From: Devosia rhizoryzae
GTDB taxonomy: Bacteria > Pseudomonadota > Alphaproteobacteria > Rhizobiales > Devosiaceae
Length of the DNA stretch: 64,000 nucleotides
Direction of reading: 5' to 3'
NCBI RefSeq assembly: GCF_016698665.1
Contig: NZ_CP068046.1
Location: 3,451,001 to 3,515,000, forward strand
Below, one piece after another: positions 33,857 to 41,872 of the stretch; within the stretch, counting starts at the first letter, position 1, and every line of letters begins with the position of its first letter. Position numbers and translations under genes: made by a program. Under the pieces are notes generated by a model, which was not told the DNA's origin, did not search any database, and worked only from the letters and a program-made list of their open reading frames with translations.

Positions 33857-36800
33857 ATGAGTTTCGCACCTTCCCATTCGGTCAAGGCCATTCTGGGGCC
33901 GACCAATACTGGCAAGACCTATTTCGCCATCGAGCGGATGCTGGCCCATCCCACCGGGATGATCGGCCTGCCGCTGCGCCTTTTGGCGCGCGAGGTCTAT
34001 CAGCGCGTCGTAGAGCGGGTGGGCGAGCAGGCGGTGGCGCTGATCACCGGCGAAGAGCGCATCGTGCCCGCCAAGCCGCGCTACTGGGTGGCGACGGTGG
34101 AAGCGATGCCCATGGACATTCATGTCGATTGCGTTGCCATCGACGAAATCCAGACGGCGATCGACTTCTATCGCGGGCATATCTTTACCGACCGGATCCT
34201 CAAGGCGCGCGGCTTTCATGAGACGCTGTTGCTGGGCTCGGGCACCATGGCCAATGTGGTCAGAAAGCTCGTGCCGCATGTCGAGATCATCGACCGGCCA
34301 CGGTTTTCGCAGCTGACCTATGCGGGGTCGAAGAAGATTTCGCGGCAGCCGCCGCGCTCCGCCATCGTCGCCTTTTCGGCACGGCAGGTCTATGCCATTG
34401 CCGAGCTGATCCGGCGCGAGCGGGGCGGGGCAGCGGTGGTAATGGGCGCGCTGTCGCCGCGTACGCGCAATGCCCAGGTCGAGCTTTACCAGAATGGCGA
34501 TGTCGATTTTCTGGTGGCGACCGATGCCATCGGCATGGGACTCAACCTCGACATCCACCATGTGGCCTTTGCCGACGATACGAAATTCGACGGCCATCAG
34601 TCGCGGCCGCTGACGCCATCGGAGCTCGGGCAGATTGCCGGGCGGGCGGGGCGGCACAAGCATAATGGCACGTTTGGGGTGACCGGCGGCACCGAGGGGT
34701 TCGACGAAGAACTCGTGGTGCAGCTCGAAACGCATGACTTCGAGCCGATTAAGGTCGTGCAATGGCGCAACAGCGTGCTCGACTTTTCCTCGATCGAGCG
34801 GCTGCGCGGGTCGCTGGAAGCGGCGCCGGATGATCGGACGCTGACGCGGGTGCCGGTGGCTAAGGACCAGCATGCGCTTGAATTCGTCGCCCGCAACGAG
34901 GGCGCGGCGCTAGCGCGCGGGCATGAAGCGGTCAAGCTCTTGTGGGAATGCTGCCAGATCCCCGACTACCAGGGAATTTCGCCGGCTGCGCATGGCGAGA
35001 TCGTTACGCGGATCTTCACCGATCTCAGACGAAACCGCCACGTCAACGCGGATTGGATTGCCGAGCAGGTGCGGTTTTGCGACAACAGTGAAGGCGATAT
35101 CGATACCCTGAGCAACCGGATCAAGCAGATCCGCACTTGGACCTTTGTCGCTAATCGCAAAAACTGGCTTGAAGACCCGGCTTATTGGCGCGAAAAGACA
35201 CGGGATATTGAAGACCGCCTGAGTGACGCGCTCCATGAGCGCCTAACCCAGCGCTTCGTCGACCGACGGACCAGCGTGCTGCTCCGCCACCTGAAAGACA
35301 AACGTATGGTATCTCCTGAAATCAACGGCCAAGGCGAAGTGCGGCTCGAGGGCCATCTGATCGGAACGATCGAGGGCTTCCGCTTCACGCTGGCGCGCAA
35401 CGATGGCGACATGGACGCCAAGGGTCTGCGCGGGGCTGCCGAGTCGGTGGTGGCGCCGGAGATCCACAATCGCGCCGAGCGGCTCGGCGGAGCGCCGAAC
35501 GAGGAATTCGTGCTGGCGACGGACGGGCGCATGCGTTGGCGCGGCGAAGTGGTTGCCGAGCTGGCCGAGGGCGACAGCATCTACCGGCCGCGCATCATTA
35601 TCCTTGCCGACGAGACCTTGACCGGCCCGGACCTCGAAAAGGTTCAGGACCGTTTGTCGCTTTGGCTGCGGCATCATATCAACACCGTGCTCGAGCAGGT
35701 GATGAGCCTTGAGGCGCCCGCCGACATCGAGGGCACGGCGCGCGGTATCGCTTATCAGCTGTTTGAAGGCATCGGCATCCTGCCGCGCGGCGCGGTGTCG
35801 GACGAAGTCAAGGGGCTGGACCAGGACGTGCGCGGCAAGCTGCGCAAGCTCGGCATCAAGTTCGGCGCCTACCATATCTATCTGCCGCTTTCGCTGAAGC
35901 CGGCGCCGCGCGAACTGGCGATCATCCTTTTCGCGCTCAAGCATGGCGGCGTGCGCCAGCCGGGCGTGACCGATATTCCGCATATCGTGCTTTCGGGCCG
36001 GACGAGCTTTTTGGTCGATCCGGAAGTCGATCCGCGGCTTTATGAGATCGCCGGCTTCAAGGTGGCCGGCAAGCGCGCCGTCCGCATCGATATCCTCGAG
36101 CGCCTCGCCGACATTATACGTCCGCTGATCGCGCTCGATGCCGGGCGGCCCTATGCGGGCGACCTGCCGGCCGGCGCCGCGGAAGGCAATGGCTTCCGCA
36201 CGACCGTCGAGATGACCAGCTTGCTCGGCTGTTCGGGCGAAGACTTTGCGTCGATCCTCCAATCCCTGGGGTATCGCCTGCGGCGCACGCCCAAGGTTGC
36301 GGCACCAGCCGAAGCGTCTGCGGAAGCGCCGGCGCTCGAAGCGGTGCTGGAGGATAATCCGGCGTCGGTCGATGCCGTGGATGAAGTCGCTATTGAACCT
36401 GCTCCGGTCGAGATCGTGGCTGAGGGCGTCGTGCCGGATGCCGCGCCGGCCGATGCTTCTGCTCCGGCTGAGCCGGAATTCGACGAGGTTTGGTTCCCGG
36501 GCCGCCGCAATGACCATCATCAGCCGCGTCGTCCGGAAGGTCGCCGCCGGCCGGAAGGCGATGCCGAAGCGGGGCAGAACCGACGGCCCGACCGCACGCG
36601 CCCGGCCCATGCCAAGGGCGGCCAGCGCCGGCCGGAAGGGGATGCGGGTCAGCGCCCGAGCACTGAGCGTCCGAGCAACGAGCGGCCCAAGAACGAGCGC
36701 CCGAAGAACGAACGCCCGGCGCAAACGCGGCCACGCGATGACGAGCGCCGCACGCGTCCGGAAAAGAACGAGCGTCCGGCTGCCAATGCAAATTCGCGTC

Positions 36801-36883
36801 CGGCGCGGGAAGAGCGCAAGGTGGTGTTCGATCCCGATAGCCCCTTTGCCAAGCTCGCCGCCCTGCGCGGCAAGACCGAGTAA
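33857..36883 (+). CDS. SUV3-like DExH RNA helicase
   Basis: A 1008-residue superfamily 2 helicase related to mitochondrial Suv3. Motif I is GPTNTGKTYFAIERML (residues 14-29), motif II DEIQ (96-99), motif IV-VI include ATDAIGMGLNLDIHHV and IAGRAGRHK. The C-terminal 120-130 residues are low complexity, basic and disordered, with repeated NERPK units (about 930-970) and a closing VVFDPDSPFAKLAAL. ATG at 33857 follows AGGGG at good spacing; starts further upstream lack one. In Suv3 the helicase works with an exoribonuclease; its bacterial partner is not known. The next gene, S4, begins right at its stop. Confidence 0.9.
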   Translation: MSFAPSHSVKAILGPTNTGKTYFAIERMLAHPTGMIGLPLRLLAREVYQRVVERVGEQAVALITGEERIVPAKPRYWVATVEAMPMDIHVDCVAIDEIQTAIDFYRGHIFTDRILKARGFHETLLLGSGTMANVVRKLVPHVEIIDRPRFSQLTYAGSKKISRQPPRSAIVAFSARQVYAIAELIRRERGGAAVVMGALSPRTRNAQVELYQNGDVDFLVATDAIGMGLNLDIHHVAFADDTKFDGHQSRPLTPSELGQIAGRAGRHKHNGTFGVTGGTEGFDEELVVQLETHDFEPIKVVQWRNSVLDFSSIERLRGSLEAAPDDRTLTRVPVAKDQHALEFVARNEGAALARGHEAVKLLWECCQIPDYQGISPAAHGEIVTRIFTDLRRNRHVNADWIAEQVRFCDNSEGDIDTLSNRIKQIRTWTFVANRKNWLEDPAYWREKTRDIEDRLSDALHERLTQRFVDRRTSVLLRHLKDKRMVSPEINGQGEVRLEGHLIGTIEGFRFTLARNDGDMDAKGLRGAAESVVAPEIHNRAERLGGAPNEEFVLATDGRMRWRGEVVAELAEGDSIYRPRIIILADETLTGPDLEKVQDRLSLWLRHHINTVLEQVMSLEAPADIEGTARGIAYQLFEGIGILPRGAVSDEVKGLDQDVRGKLRKLGIKFGAYHIYLPLSLKPAPRELAIILFALKHGGVRQPGVTDIPHIVLSGRTSFLVDPEVDPRLYEIAGFKVAGKRAVRIDILERLADIIRPLIALDAGRPYAGDLPAGAAEGNGFRTTVEMTSLLGCSGEDFASILQSLGYRLRRTPKVAAPAEASAEAPALEAVLEDNPASVDAVDEVAIEPAPVEIVAEGVVPDAAPADASAPAEPEFDEVWFPGRRNDHHQPRRPEGRRRPEGDAEAGQNRRPDRTRPAHAKGGQRRPEGDAGQRPSTERPSNERPKNERPKNERPAQTRPRDDERRTRPEKNERPAANANSRPAREERKVVFDPDSPFAKLAALRGKTE

Positions 36884-37291
36884 TTGACGGAACCGGGCGC
36901 AGCGCCGCTGCACAAGGAGCGGCTCGACCGGTTCCTCCATTTCTCGCGCGCGGTTAAATCGCGAACGCTGGCGCAAAAGCTGATCGAAAGCGGAGCGGTC
37001 CGGGTTAATTCCGAAAGGACCGAACGCACCGATCTCAAGGTTGGCGCAGGGGATGTCCTGACCATGACGCTGCACGGTCGGCTGGTCGTGTGGCGGATCC
37101 TCGATGCCGGATCCCGGCGTGGGCCGGCCAGCGAAGCGCAGGGGCTTTACGAAGATATCTCGCCACCACCGCTGCCGCGGCCGGAAGTCTCCGTCTATGA
37201 CGCGGCGATTGCGGAGCGGGCGCCGGGTTCGGGACGGCCGACCAAGAAAGAGCGGCGGGAGACGGATCGGCTGATCGAGGACGAGGAGTAG
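36884..37291 (+). CDS. S4 domain RNA-binding protein (Hsp15-like)
   Basis: A 135-residue protein. The S4 fold occupies residues 10-70 (ERLDRFLHFSRAVKSRTLAQKLIESGAVRVNSER and KVGAGDVLTMTL), followed by VWRILDAGSRRGPASEAQGLYE and a basic tail (GRPTKKERRETDRL). Relatives, including heat-shock protein Hsp15, bind RNA or stalled ribosomal 50S particles. A TTG start directly abuts the helicase stop, so the two are likely coupled. A palindromic repeat follows. Confidence 0.9.
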   Translation: MTEPGAAPLHKERLDRFLHFSRAVKSRTLAQKLIESGAVRVNSERTERTDLKVGAGDVLTMTLHGRLVVWRILDAGSRRGPASEAQGLYEDISPPPLPRPEVSVYDAAIAERAPGSGRPTKKERRETDRLIEDEE

Positions 37292-37305
37292 GGGGGTGTA
37301 CCCCA

Positions 37306-37397
37306 TGAGACCTCATGGTGAGCTTGTCGAAACGCGAGGTTGGGCAGCTTAGATCCTGCCACGACCTCGTCCTTCGACAGGCTCAGGATGAGGTCTA
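37306..37397. repeat. Palindromic repeat (family 3, arms exchanged)
   Basis: Reads AGACCTCATGGTGAGCTTGT-CGAA-CGAGGT then, after a loop, ACGACCTCG-CCTTCGACAGGCTCA-TGAGGTCT. Compared with 27587-27685 the arms occur in reverse order, so the hairpin stem is turned inside out. It lies between the S4 gene and fdxA. Confidence 0.8.
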
Positions 37398-37550
37398 CTG
37401 GTGCTTCGGCGTGCGGGGGGATGCGCCAATGCGTCTAGCCGCTGAGTATTGCAGCCGGCACGGAAACCGTTTAGCACCGGCATCGTTGAGACAGGCGCAT
37501 TGACCTTCCCCAAGGTCGCACCGCCAGCTAATCGGGATAGCCCTCCGAAG

Positions 37551-37889
37551 ATGACCTATATCGTCACCGACAATTGCATTGCCTGCAAATATACCGACTG
37601 CGTCGAAGTGTGTCCGGTGGACTGCTTCTATGAAGGCGAAAACATGCTGGTGATCCATCCGGACGAGTGCATCGATTGTGGCGTCTGCGAGCCCGAATGC
37701 CCGGCCGAAGCGATCAAGCCGGATACCGAAAGCGGGCTTGACGCCTGGCTCGAGCTCAACCGCAAATTCTCGGCGGCCTGGCCGAACCTGACCGAGCGCC
37801 GCGACCAGCTGCCCGAGGCCAAGGAACGCGACGGCGAAGAAGGCAAGCTTGCCAAGTATTTCTCCGAAGCTCCTGGCGAGGGCGACTAA
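37551..37889 (+). CDS. fdxA: 7Fe-type ferredoxin FdxA
   Basis: A 112-residue ferredoxin with one [3Fe-4S] and one [4Fe-4S] cluster. Cluster motifs: [21 protein letters not shown] and [12 protein letters not shown]. The C-terminal extension (about residues 60-112, [19 protein letters not shown]) is family-typical. Begins [21 protein letters not shown] promoter is not visible right upstream of the ATG; a frame upstream starting at 37449 is a likely false extension. It is followed by a promoter and terminator unit before carD. Confidence 0.96.
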   Translation: MTYIVTDNCIACKYTDCVEVCPVDCFYEGENMLVIHPDECIDCGVCEPECPAEAIKPDTESGLDAWLELNRKFSAAWPNLTERRDQLPEAKERDGEEGKLAKYFSEAPGEGD

Positions 37890-37960
37890 GGTCATCAGAG
37901 CGTCGGTGCGGTGTGACTCCGCTGCACTTGCCAGCGTGACGCGGCGGTGATTCGAAACTT

Positions 37961-37989
37961 TTGATTCTGCTGAAATTTTGTGCTATGGT
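37961..37989 (+). promoter_or_regulatory. Sigma-70-type promoter in fdxA-carD gap
   Basis: TTGATT (37961-37966), spacer of 17 bases, TATGGT (37984-37989). Transcription would begin near 37996, about 25 bases ahead of a terminator-like hairpin. Confidence 0.55.
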
Positions 37990-38020
37990 CTTCAGCACAT
38001 GCAGTTGAGCTCGTCACCCC

Positions 38021-38044
38021 CGTGCCGCAAGGCACGATTTTTTT
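38021..38044 (+). terminator. GCAA-loop hairpin with U-run, terminator or attenuator
   Basis: Stem CGTGCC/GGCACG with tetraloop GCAA (38021-38036), then ATTTTTTTT. A strong intrinsic terminator by form. It could end the fdxA transcript, or a short RNA begun near 37996. Confidence 0.7.
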
Positions 38045-38201
38045 GACACACATCTCCTGTTTCCTGGGCGTCGGACAAGCGGTCCCGACGCGCATGGAGC
38101 TTGACTGCACCAAAGTCCGGTAGCGGACATGCAACGAGTGAAGTGGTTGGTCCTTGCCGCAAGGAGCCTGCCATTGGGGCGTCAACAAGGAGTTCCAGTT
38201 T

Positions 38202-38771
38202 ATGGTAGCCAAGAAAGTTCAGACACGGCTCGGGTTCAAGACAGGCGAATATGTCGTCTACCCCGCCCATGGTGTCGGTTTGATCGTCTCCATTGAAGAG
38301 CAGGAAGTCGCTGGCCTGACCCTCGAGCTGTTCGTGATCAGCTTCGAGCAGGACAAGCTGACCCTTCGCGTCCCCGTTGCCAAGGTCAAGTCGGTCGGTA
38401 TGCGCAAGCTCGCCGAAGAAGACGAGATCAAGAAGGCACTCGATACCGTGACCGGCCGTGCTCGCGTCAAGCGCACCATGTGGTCGCGTCGCGCCCAGGA
38501 ATACGAGGCAAAGATCAATTCGGGCGATTTGATCGCGATCTCCGAAGTGGTTCGCGACCTTTATCGCTCTGAAGACCAGCCGGAGCAGAGCTATTCGGAA
38601 CGTCAGCTCTTCGAGCAGGCCATGGACCGCATGAGCCGCGAAGTCGGTTCGGTCAAGAAGCTGACGCTGACCGAGGCCGTGCAGGCCATCGAAAAGCAGC
38701 TCGCGAAGAGCCCTAAGCGCACTAAGGCCGATGCGGCTGAAAGCGAAAGCGACGAGGAAGCTGCGGCGTAA
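38202..38771 (+). CDS. CarD family transcriptional regulator
   Basis: A 189-residue RNA-polymerase-binding regulator. The N-terminal CarD/TRCF Tudor-like domain covers residues 8-68 (GFKTGEYVVYPAHGVGLIVSIEEQEV), which binds the RNAP beta subunit; the C-terminal helical domain (about 80-165, with RRAQEYEAKINSG and SEVVRDLYRSE) touches promoter DNA and stabilises open complexes. ATG at 38202 is chosen since AAGGAG is nine bases upstream. CarD is broadly active in alphaproteobacteria. It ends at a strong hairpin terminator. Confidence 0.95.
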   Translation: MVAKKVQTRLGFKTGEYVVYPAHGVGLIVSIEEQEVAGLTLELFVISFEQDKLTLRVPVAKVKSVGMRKLAEEDEIKKALDTVTGRARVKRTMWSRRAQEYEAKINSGDLIAISEVVRDLYRSEDQPEQSYSERQLFEQAMDRMSREVGSVKKLTLTEAVQAIEKQLAKSPKRTKADAAESESDEEAAA

Positions 38772-38793
38772 GCTGTTGGCGGAGTGAATTGAC

Positions 38794-38827
38794 AAAGGCC
38801 GGCAGCGATGCCGGCCTTTTAGTTTTT
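38794..38827 (+). terminator. Intrinsic terminator after carD
   Basis: Perfect stem AAAGGCCGGC (38794-38803) with GCCGGCCTTT (38810-38819), 6-base loop, then T-rich TAGTTTTT. Confidence 0.85.
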
Positions 38828-38852
38828 GTGCCTTAGGCTGCGGAGGTATCGA

Positions 38853-39020
38853 TACCCCCTCCCTACCTTTGCTACGGCCTGCGGCCTAGCGCCGGTACCC
38901 TCCCCTCAAGGGGGAGGGTGAGCACGGTGGCTGTTTCACCACTGCGTTTACCTTCCCCCTCAGAGGGGAAGGCAAGCAGAGCTTGGCGAGGAACGAGCCT
39001 AGCGGCGCTCGGAAGGGGGC
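38853..39020. repeat. Palindromic repeat (family 6)
   Basis: Arms ACCCTCCCCTCAAGGGGGAGGGT and TTCCCCCTCAGAGGGGAA (18 base matched part) between outer ends ACCCCCTCCC and GGAAGGGGGC. Similar to the copies at 33234-33418 and 56198-56368. Fills the gap between carD and the SPW gene. Confidence 0.8.
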
Positions 39021-39025
39021 GACCT

Positions 39026-39376
39026 TCACCCCAGATTCGCGCGCCTGCCGCTCCAGCTCAGCGCGACGACGATGAAGCTGAGGACGCCCACCAGGACGTG
39101 TGGCCACCAGATCTGATCGGCGAAGTTGAAGAGCCAGGGCGAGACCAGGAGGACGAGGCCGACCAGGAGGTCGAGCACGAGATGGATAGGGTAGGGGATG
39201 AGTTTGGCTACGGAGAGTTCGTAGCGGGTCAGGAGGCTAACGATGATGATGGCGATGGCCAGAACCGTCGGCACCATCTGCGCCGGTCCGCCATCGGCAA
39301 AGCCGAAGAGGTAGGGAGCCAGCAGCAAGACGGCGGCCACGAGATAGTCGATGATGCCGTGAACGCGCGATGACAT
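39026..39376 (-). CDS. SPW repeat family membrane protein
   Basis: A 116-residue membrane protein with four hydrophobic segments. The repeated SPW-like unit appears as LLLAPYLFGFADG (first) and LVSPWLFNFADQ (second), each followed by a loop. Members are small inner-membrane proteins of unknown function. ATG at 39376 follows GGAGG; the longer start at 39391 lacks one. It ends just before a palindromic repeat. Confidence 0.88.
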   Translation of the reverse strand: MSSRVHGIIDYLVAAVLLLAPYLFGFADGGPAQMVPTVLAIAIIIVSLLTRYELSVAKLIPYPIHLVLDLLVGLVLLVSPWLFNFADQIWWPHVLVGVLSFIVVALSWSGRRANLG

Positions 39377-39448
39377 TGTGGGAGCCTCCAAGATCCATTC
39401 TTTTTGGCAATGGACTGGCGAAGCGCGGGTTCCCCGGCGCGTTTGCTG

Positions 39449-39814
39449 TCACACGGCGAGCATCTCGCGCATGGCGCTGGCTATGGCTTCGGGATGGTAG
39501 GGCTTGCCGAAAAAACGGCTGCCGGAAGGCATGTCATCCTCGCCCACACGATGGTGGCCGGAGGTCACGATGATCCTGATCGGCGGCCAGCGATTGCGAA
39601 CGGCAGCGGCAAGCTTGAGGCCATCCATGCTGCCGGGCATGTCGATATCGGTAAACATGACCTGCACATCGCTGTGCTTGGCCAGCATGGCGATGGCCTC
39701 GTCGGCATTGGCGGCCTCGAGCACAATGAAGCCGAGGTCGTCCAGGCGATCAGAAATGTTCATCCGCAACAGCGGCTCATCTTCGACGATGAGGACGGTG
39801 ATGGGTGACGTCAT
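39449..39814 (-). CDS. Single-domain response regulator
   Basis: A 121-residue CheY-like receiver with no output domain. The acidic pocket Glu/Asp is in VEDEPLL (residues 10-12), the phospho-acceptor Asp in MFTDIDMPG (about 57), Thr/Ser in IIVTSGHH (about 88-91) and Lys in FFGKPYHPEAI (about 108). No histidine kinase is next to it. It may act by phospho-relay, like many rhizobial single-domain regulators. Role unknown. Confidence 0.92.
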   Translation of the reverse strand: MTSPITVLIVEDEPLLRMNISDRLDDLGFIVLEAANADEAIAMLAKHSDVQVMFTDIDMPGSMDGLKLAAAVRNRWPPIRIIVTSGHHRVGEDDMPSGSRFFGKPYHPEAIASAMREMLAV

Positions 39815-39919
39815 TGGAGCGACAGCCGTTTATCCGGTGATAAGAGCAGTTGGCTTGTCGAATGCGGCCGAGCCCGCAAAAGATGCCAAGGGTCCGATCA
39901 CAAATATGGGCAGCGGCGA

Positions 39920-40744
39920 TCAGGTTTTTCCCAAGACGTCGCGCATGCTGACCGTGGCGCTTCCGGGCCGCAGCGGCTGCTGCTGGCTTTCATGCGGGAC
40001 CCAGCCGGCAAGCCAGATGATTTCGAGCGTCGCGCGGATGCGGCCATCGGGATCGGCATCGCGGCTGGCGTAAGCCTGGGCTGCGGTGGCGAGCAGCCTA
40101 CGTGTGGCGAAGCGGCGTGGGCGATCGGCTAGCGGGTTGGCGGCGCCCAGGGCCTTGAGTTCGGTCATCAGGGCGAAGGGGCTGGAATAGCGGACGCGAT
40201 GAGTTTCGACGTCGGCGACGGGGATGGCGAAGCCGGCGCGCTGCAGCAAGGCGCCGGCATCGCGCACCTGCGTCATGGGGGCCACGCGGGCGGAGGCGCC
40301 CCCCGAGACGTCGAGATCAGCGGCAAGGAAAGCCTCGCGCAACTCGCTCAGCGTTTCGCCGCCCAGAAAGGCTGCAAGCAGGAGGCCGTCGGGCTTCAGC
40401 ACGCGCCGCAAGCGGGCGAGATGGCCGGGGACGTCGTCGACGGCCTGTAGATGCAGCAGGGAAACGATGAGGTCGTGCTCGCCCGGTGGCAGTTCGGGGA
40501 AGTCCCCGGTGAAGGCCTCGACGCGCTGGGCAGCCACCGGGCCATTGGCGGTGAAGAGCGTGTCCGGGAGCGTCGCCGCGTCCGGACCGATCAGGATGGC
40601 GCGCGAAAAATCGCGCTTGTGGGCGCCGAGGCGGTCCTGCAGGTCCTCGACCACGAGGTCACGCACGAAGTTGGCGCTGCCCTGGCGGCGGGACAAGTTG
40701 CGAAAGATTTGGGCGGGGTCGAAAAGACGGGGCGGGGCGGACAT
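39920..40744 (-). CDS. Class I SAM methyltransferase domain protein (BioC/NDUFAF5-like)
   Basis: A 274-residue protein. The first half resembles Rossmann-fold methyltransferases: an upstream segment (FDPAQIFRNLSRRQGSANFV) typical of the NDUFAF5/BioC group, VSLLHLQAVDDVPGHLARLRRVLKPDGLLLAAFLGGETL (split over motif IV-VI), and VADVETHRVRY. Motif I is weak (AILIGPDAAT), as in the NDUFAF5-like family. ATG at 40744 is preferred; the ATG at 40777 would overlap the promoter region of comF. It is divergent from comF. Confidence 0.85.
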   Translation of the reverse strand: MSAPPRLFDPAQIFRNLSRRQGSANFVRDLVVEDLQDRLGAHKRDFSRAILIGPDAATLPDTLFTANGPVAAQRVEAFTGDFPELPPGEHDLIVSLLHLQAVDDVPGHLARLRRVLKPDGLLLAAFLGGETLSELREAFLAADLDVSGGASARVAPMTQVRDAGALLQRAGFAIPVADVETHRVRYSSPFALMTELKALGAANPLADRPRRFATRRLLATAAQAYASRDADPDGRIRATLEIIWLAGWVPHESQQQPLRPGSATVSMRDVLGKT

Positions 40745-40779
40745 GAAGGGGCTTTCGCCGGGGCCGGCTCGGGACAATA

Positions 40780-41586
40780 ATGGCCCTTATGGTCTTGGGG
40801 GAAGACGAAGTCAAAGCACGGAGCCTTGTGGCGCGAACCGCCTTTGGTTTGCGGCGCATGGGCCTTGCCGTGCTGGACCAGCTTTATCCGCCGGTTTGCG
40901 CGGCCTGCGGTGCGCCACTGGCTGAGGGTGGCGGCCTCTGCGCCTCGTGTTTCATGCAGCTGCGACCAATTACGTCGCCATTTTGCCCGGTACTTGGGCT
41001 GCCTTTCGAGACGGACGAGGGAGTCGGAATGTTGTCCGCGGAAGCCATTGCCGATCCGCCGCCTTTCGGGCGGGCGCGGGCGGCGCTTGCCTATGGCGAG
41101 ATGGTCGGGACGCTGGTGAGCCGGCTCAAATATGGGGACCGGGTGGAGCTCGCGACCTTTTGCGGGCGGCTGATGGCGGCAGCGGGACGCGAGTTCTGGG
41201 AGGCGGAGCCCGTGCTGGTGCCGGTGCCGCTCCATCCCAGCCGTCTGCGCTTCCGGCGCTATAACCAGTCACTGCTGTTGGCCCAGGCGGTTGGGCGGAT
41301 CACGGGGCTCACGGTCGACCCGCATCTCGTCGTGCGGCACAAAAGAACACGGCAGCAGGTAGGGCTTTCGGGCGATGGCCGCTTGCGCAATGTGCAGGGC
41401 GCCTTCGTCACGCATCCGCGCGCGCTGGAACGGTTGGCCGGGCGGCCGGTTGTTCTGGTTGACGATGTTTATACGACGGGCGCTACGGTCAAGGCCGTGA
41501 CGCGGGCATTGAAGAAGGGCGGGGCAGAGCAGGTTGATGTCCTGACCTTTGCCCGCGTTGTCATTGGCGATGATGTGCCCATATAA
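40780..41586 (+). CDS. ComF family protein
   Basis: A 268-residue phosphoribosyltransferase-like protein. An N-terminal zinc motif CAACGAPLAEGGGLCASC at about residues 45-62 is followed by FGRARAALAYGEMV and a PRT domain with the PRPP loop VLVDDVYTTGATV at about 224-236. ComF proteins are implicated in DNA uptake or recombination in other bacteria; here it heads a likely operon with grxC, a CN-hydrolase and a DUF1178 gene. Start ATG at 40780, 36 bases from the divergent methyltransferase start. Confidence 0.92.
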   Translation: MALMVLGEDEVKARSLVARTAFGLRRMGLAVLDQLYPPVCAACGAPLAEGGGLCASCFMQLRPITSPFCPVLGLPFETDEGVGMLSAEAIADPPPFGRARAALAYGEMVGTLVSRLKYGDRVELATFCGRLMAAAGREFWEAEPVLVPVPLHPSRLRFRRYNQSLLLAQAVGRITGLTVDPHLVVRHKRTRQQVGLSGDGRLRNVQGAFVTHPRALERLAGRPVVLVDDVYTTGATVKAVTRALKKGGAEQVDVLTFARVVIGDDVPI

Positions 41587-41613
41587 GATCAACAACAATT
41601 TCGGAGCCGAGCC

Positions 41614-41868
41614 ATGGCCAAGATCGAGATCTACACCACCCCGACCTGCCCCTATTGCCACGCGGCCAAGTCGCTGCTCAACGAAAAGGGCGCCGCGTTC
41701 GACGAAATCACTGTGCTCGATCCGTCCTTGCGCGAAGCCATGACGCAGCGCGCCAATGGCCGCCGAACCGTGCCGCAGATCTTTATCGATGACGCCCATA
41801 TCGGCGGTTACGACGACATCGCGGCGCTTGATCGCCGTGGCGGCCTCGACCCGCTTCTGGCGCAATAG
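41614..41868 (+). CDS. grxC: Glutaredoxin 3
   Basis: An 84-residue dithiol glutaredoxin. Active site CPYC near residues 11-14, the cis-Pro block TVPQIFID, and the GGYDDIAALDR glutathione-binding end. It reduces protein disulfides with glutathione. AUG follows AGCC with a weak ribosome site. Stop lies four bases before the GTG of the nitrilase-like gene, in the comF operon. Confidence 0.96.
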   Translation: MAKIEIYTTPTCPYCHAAKSLLNEKGAAFDEITVLDPSLREAMTQRANGRRTVPQIFIDDAHIGGYDDIAALDRRGGLDPLLAQ

Positions 41869-41872
41869 CAAA

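Larger units (their letters stand above)
37890..38201. other. 312-bp fdxA-carD intergenic region
   Basis: No gene. It holds a promoter at 37961-37989, a hairpin with GCAA loop and U-run at 38021-38044, and a second possible -35 (TTGACA, 38044-38049). The last 25 bases carry AAGGAG before carD. See the separate entries. Confidence 0.7.
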
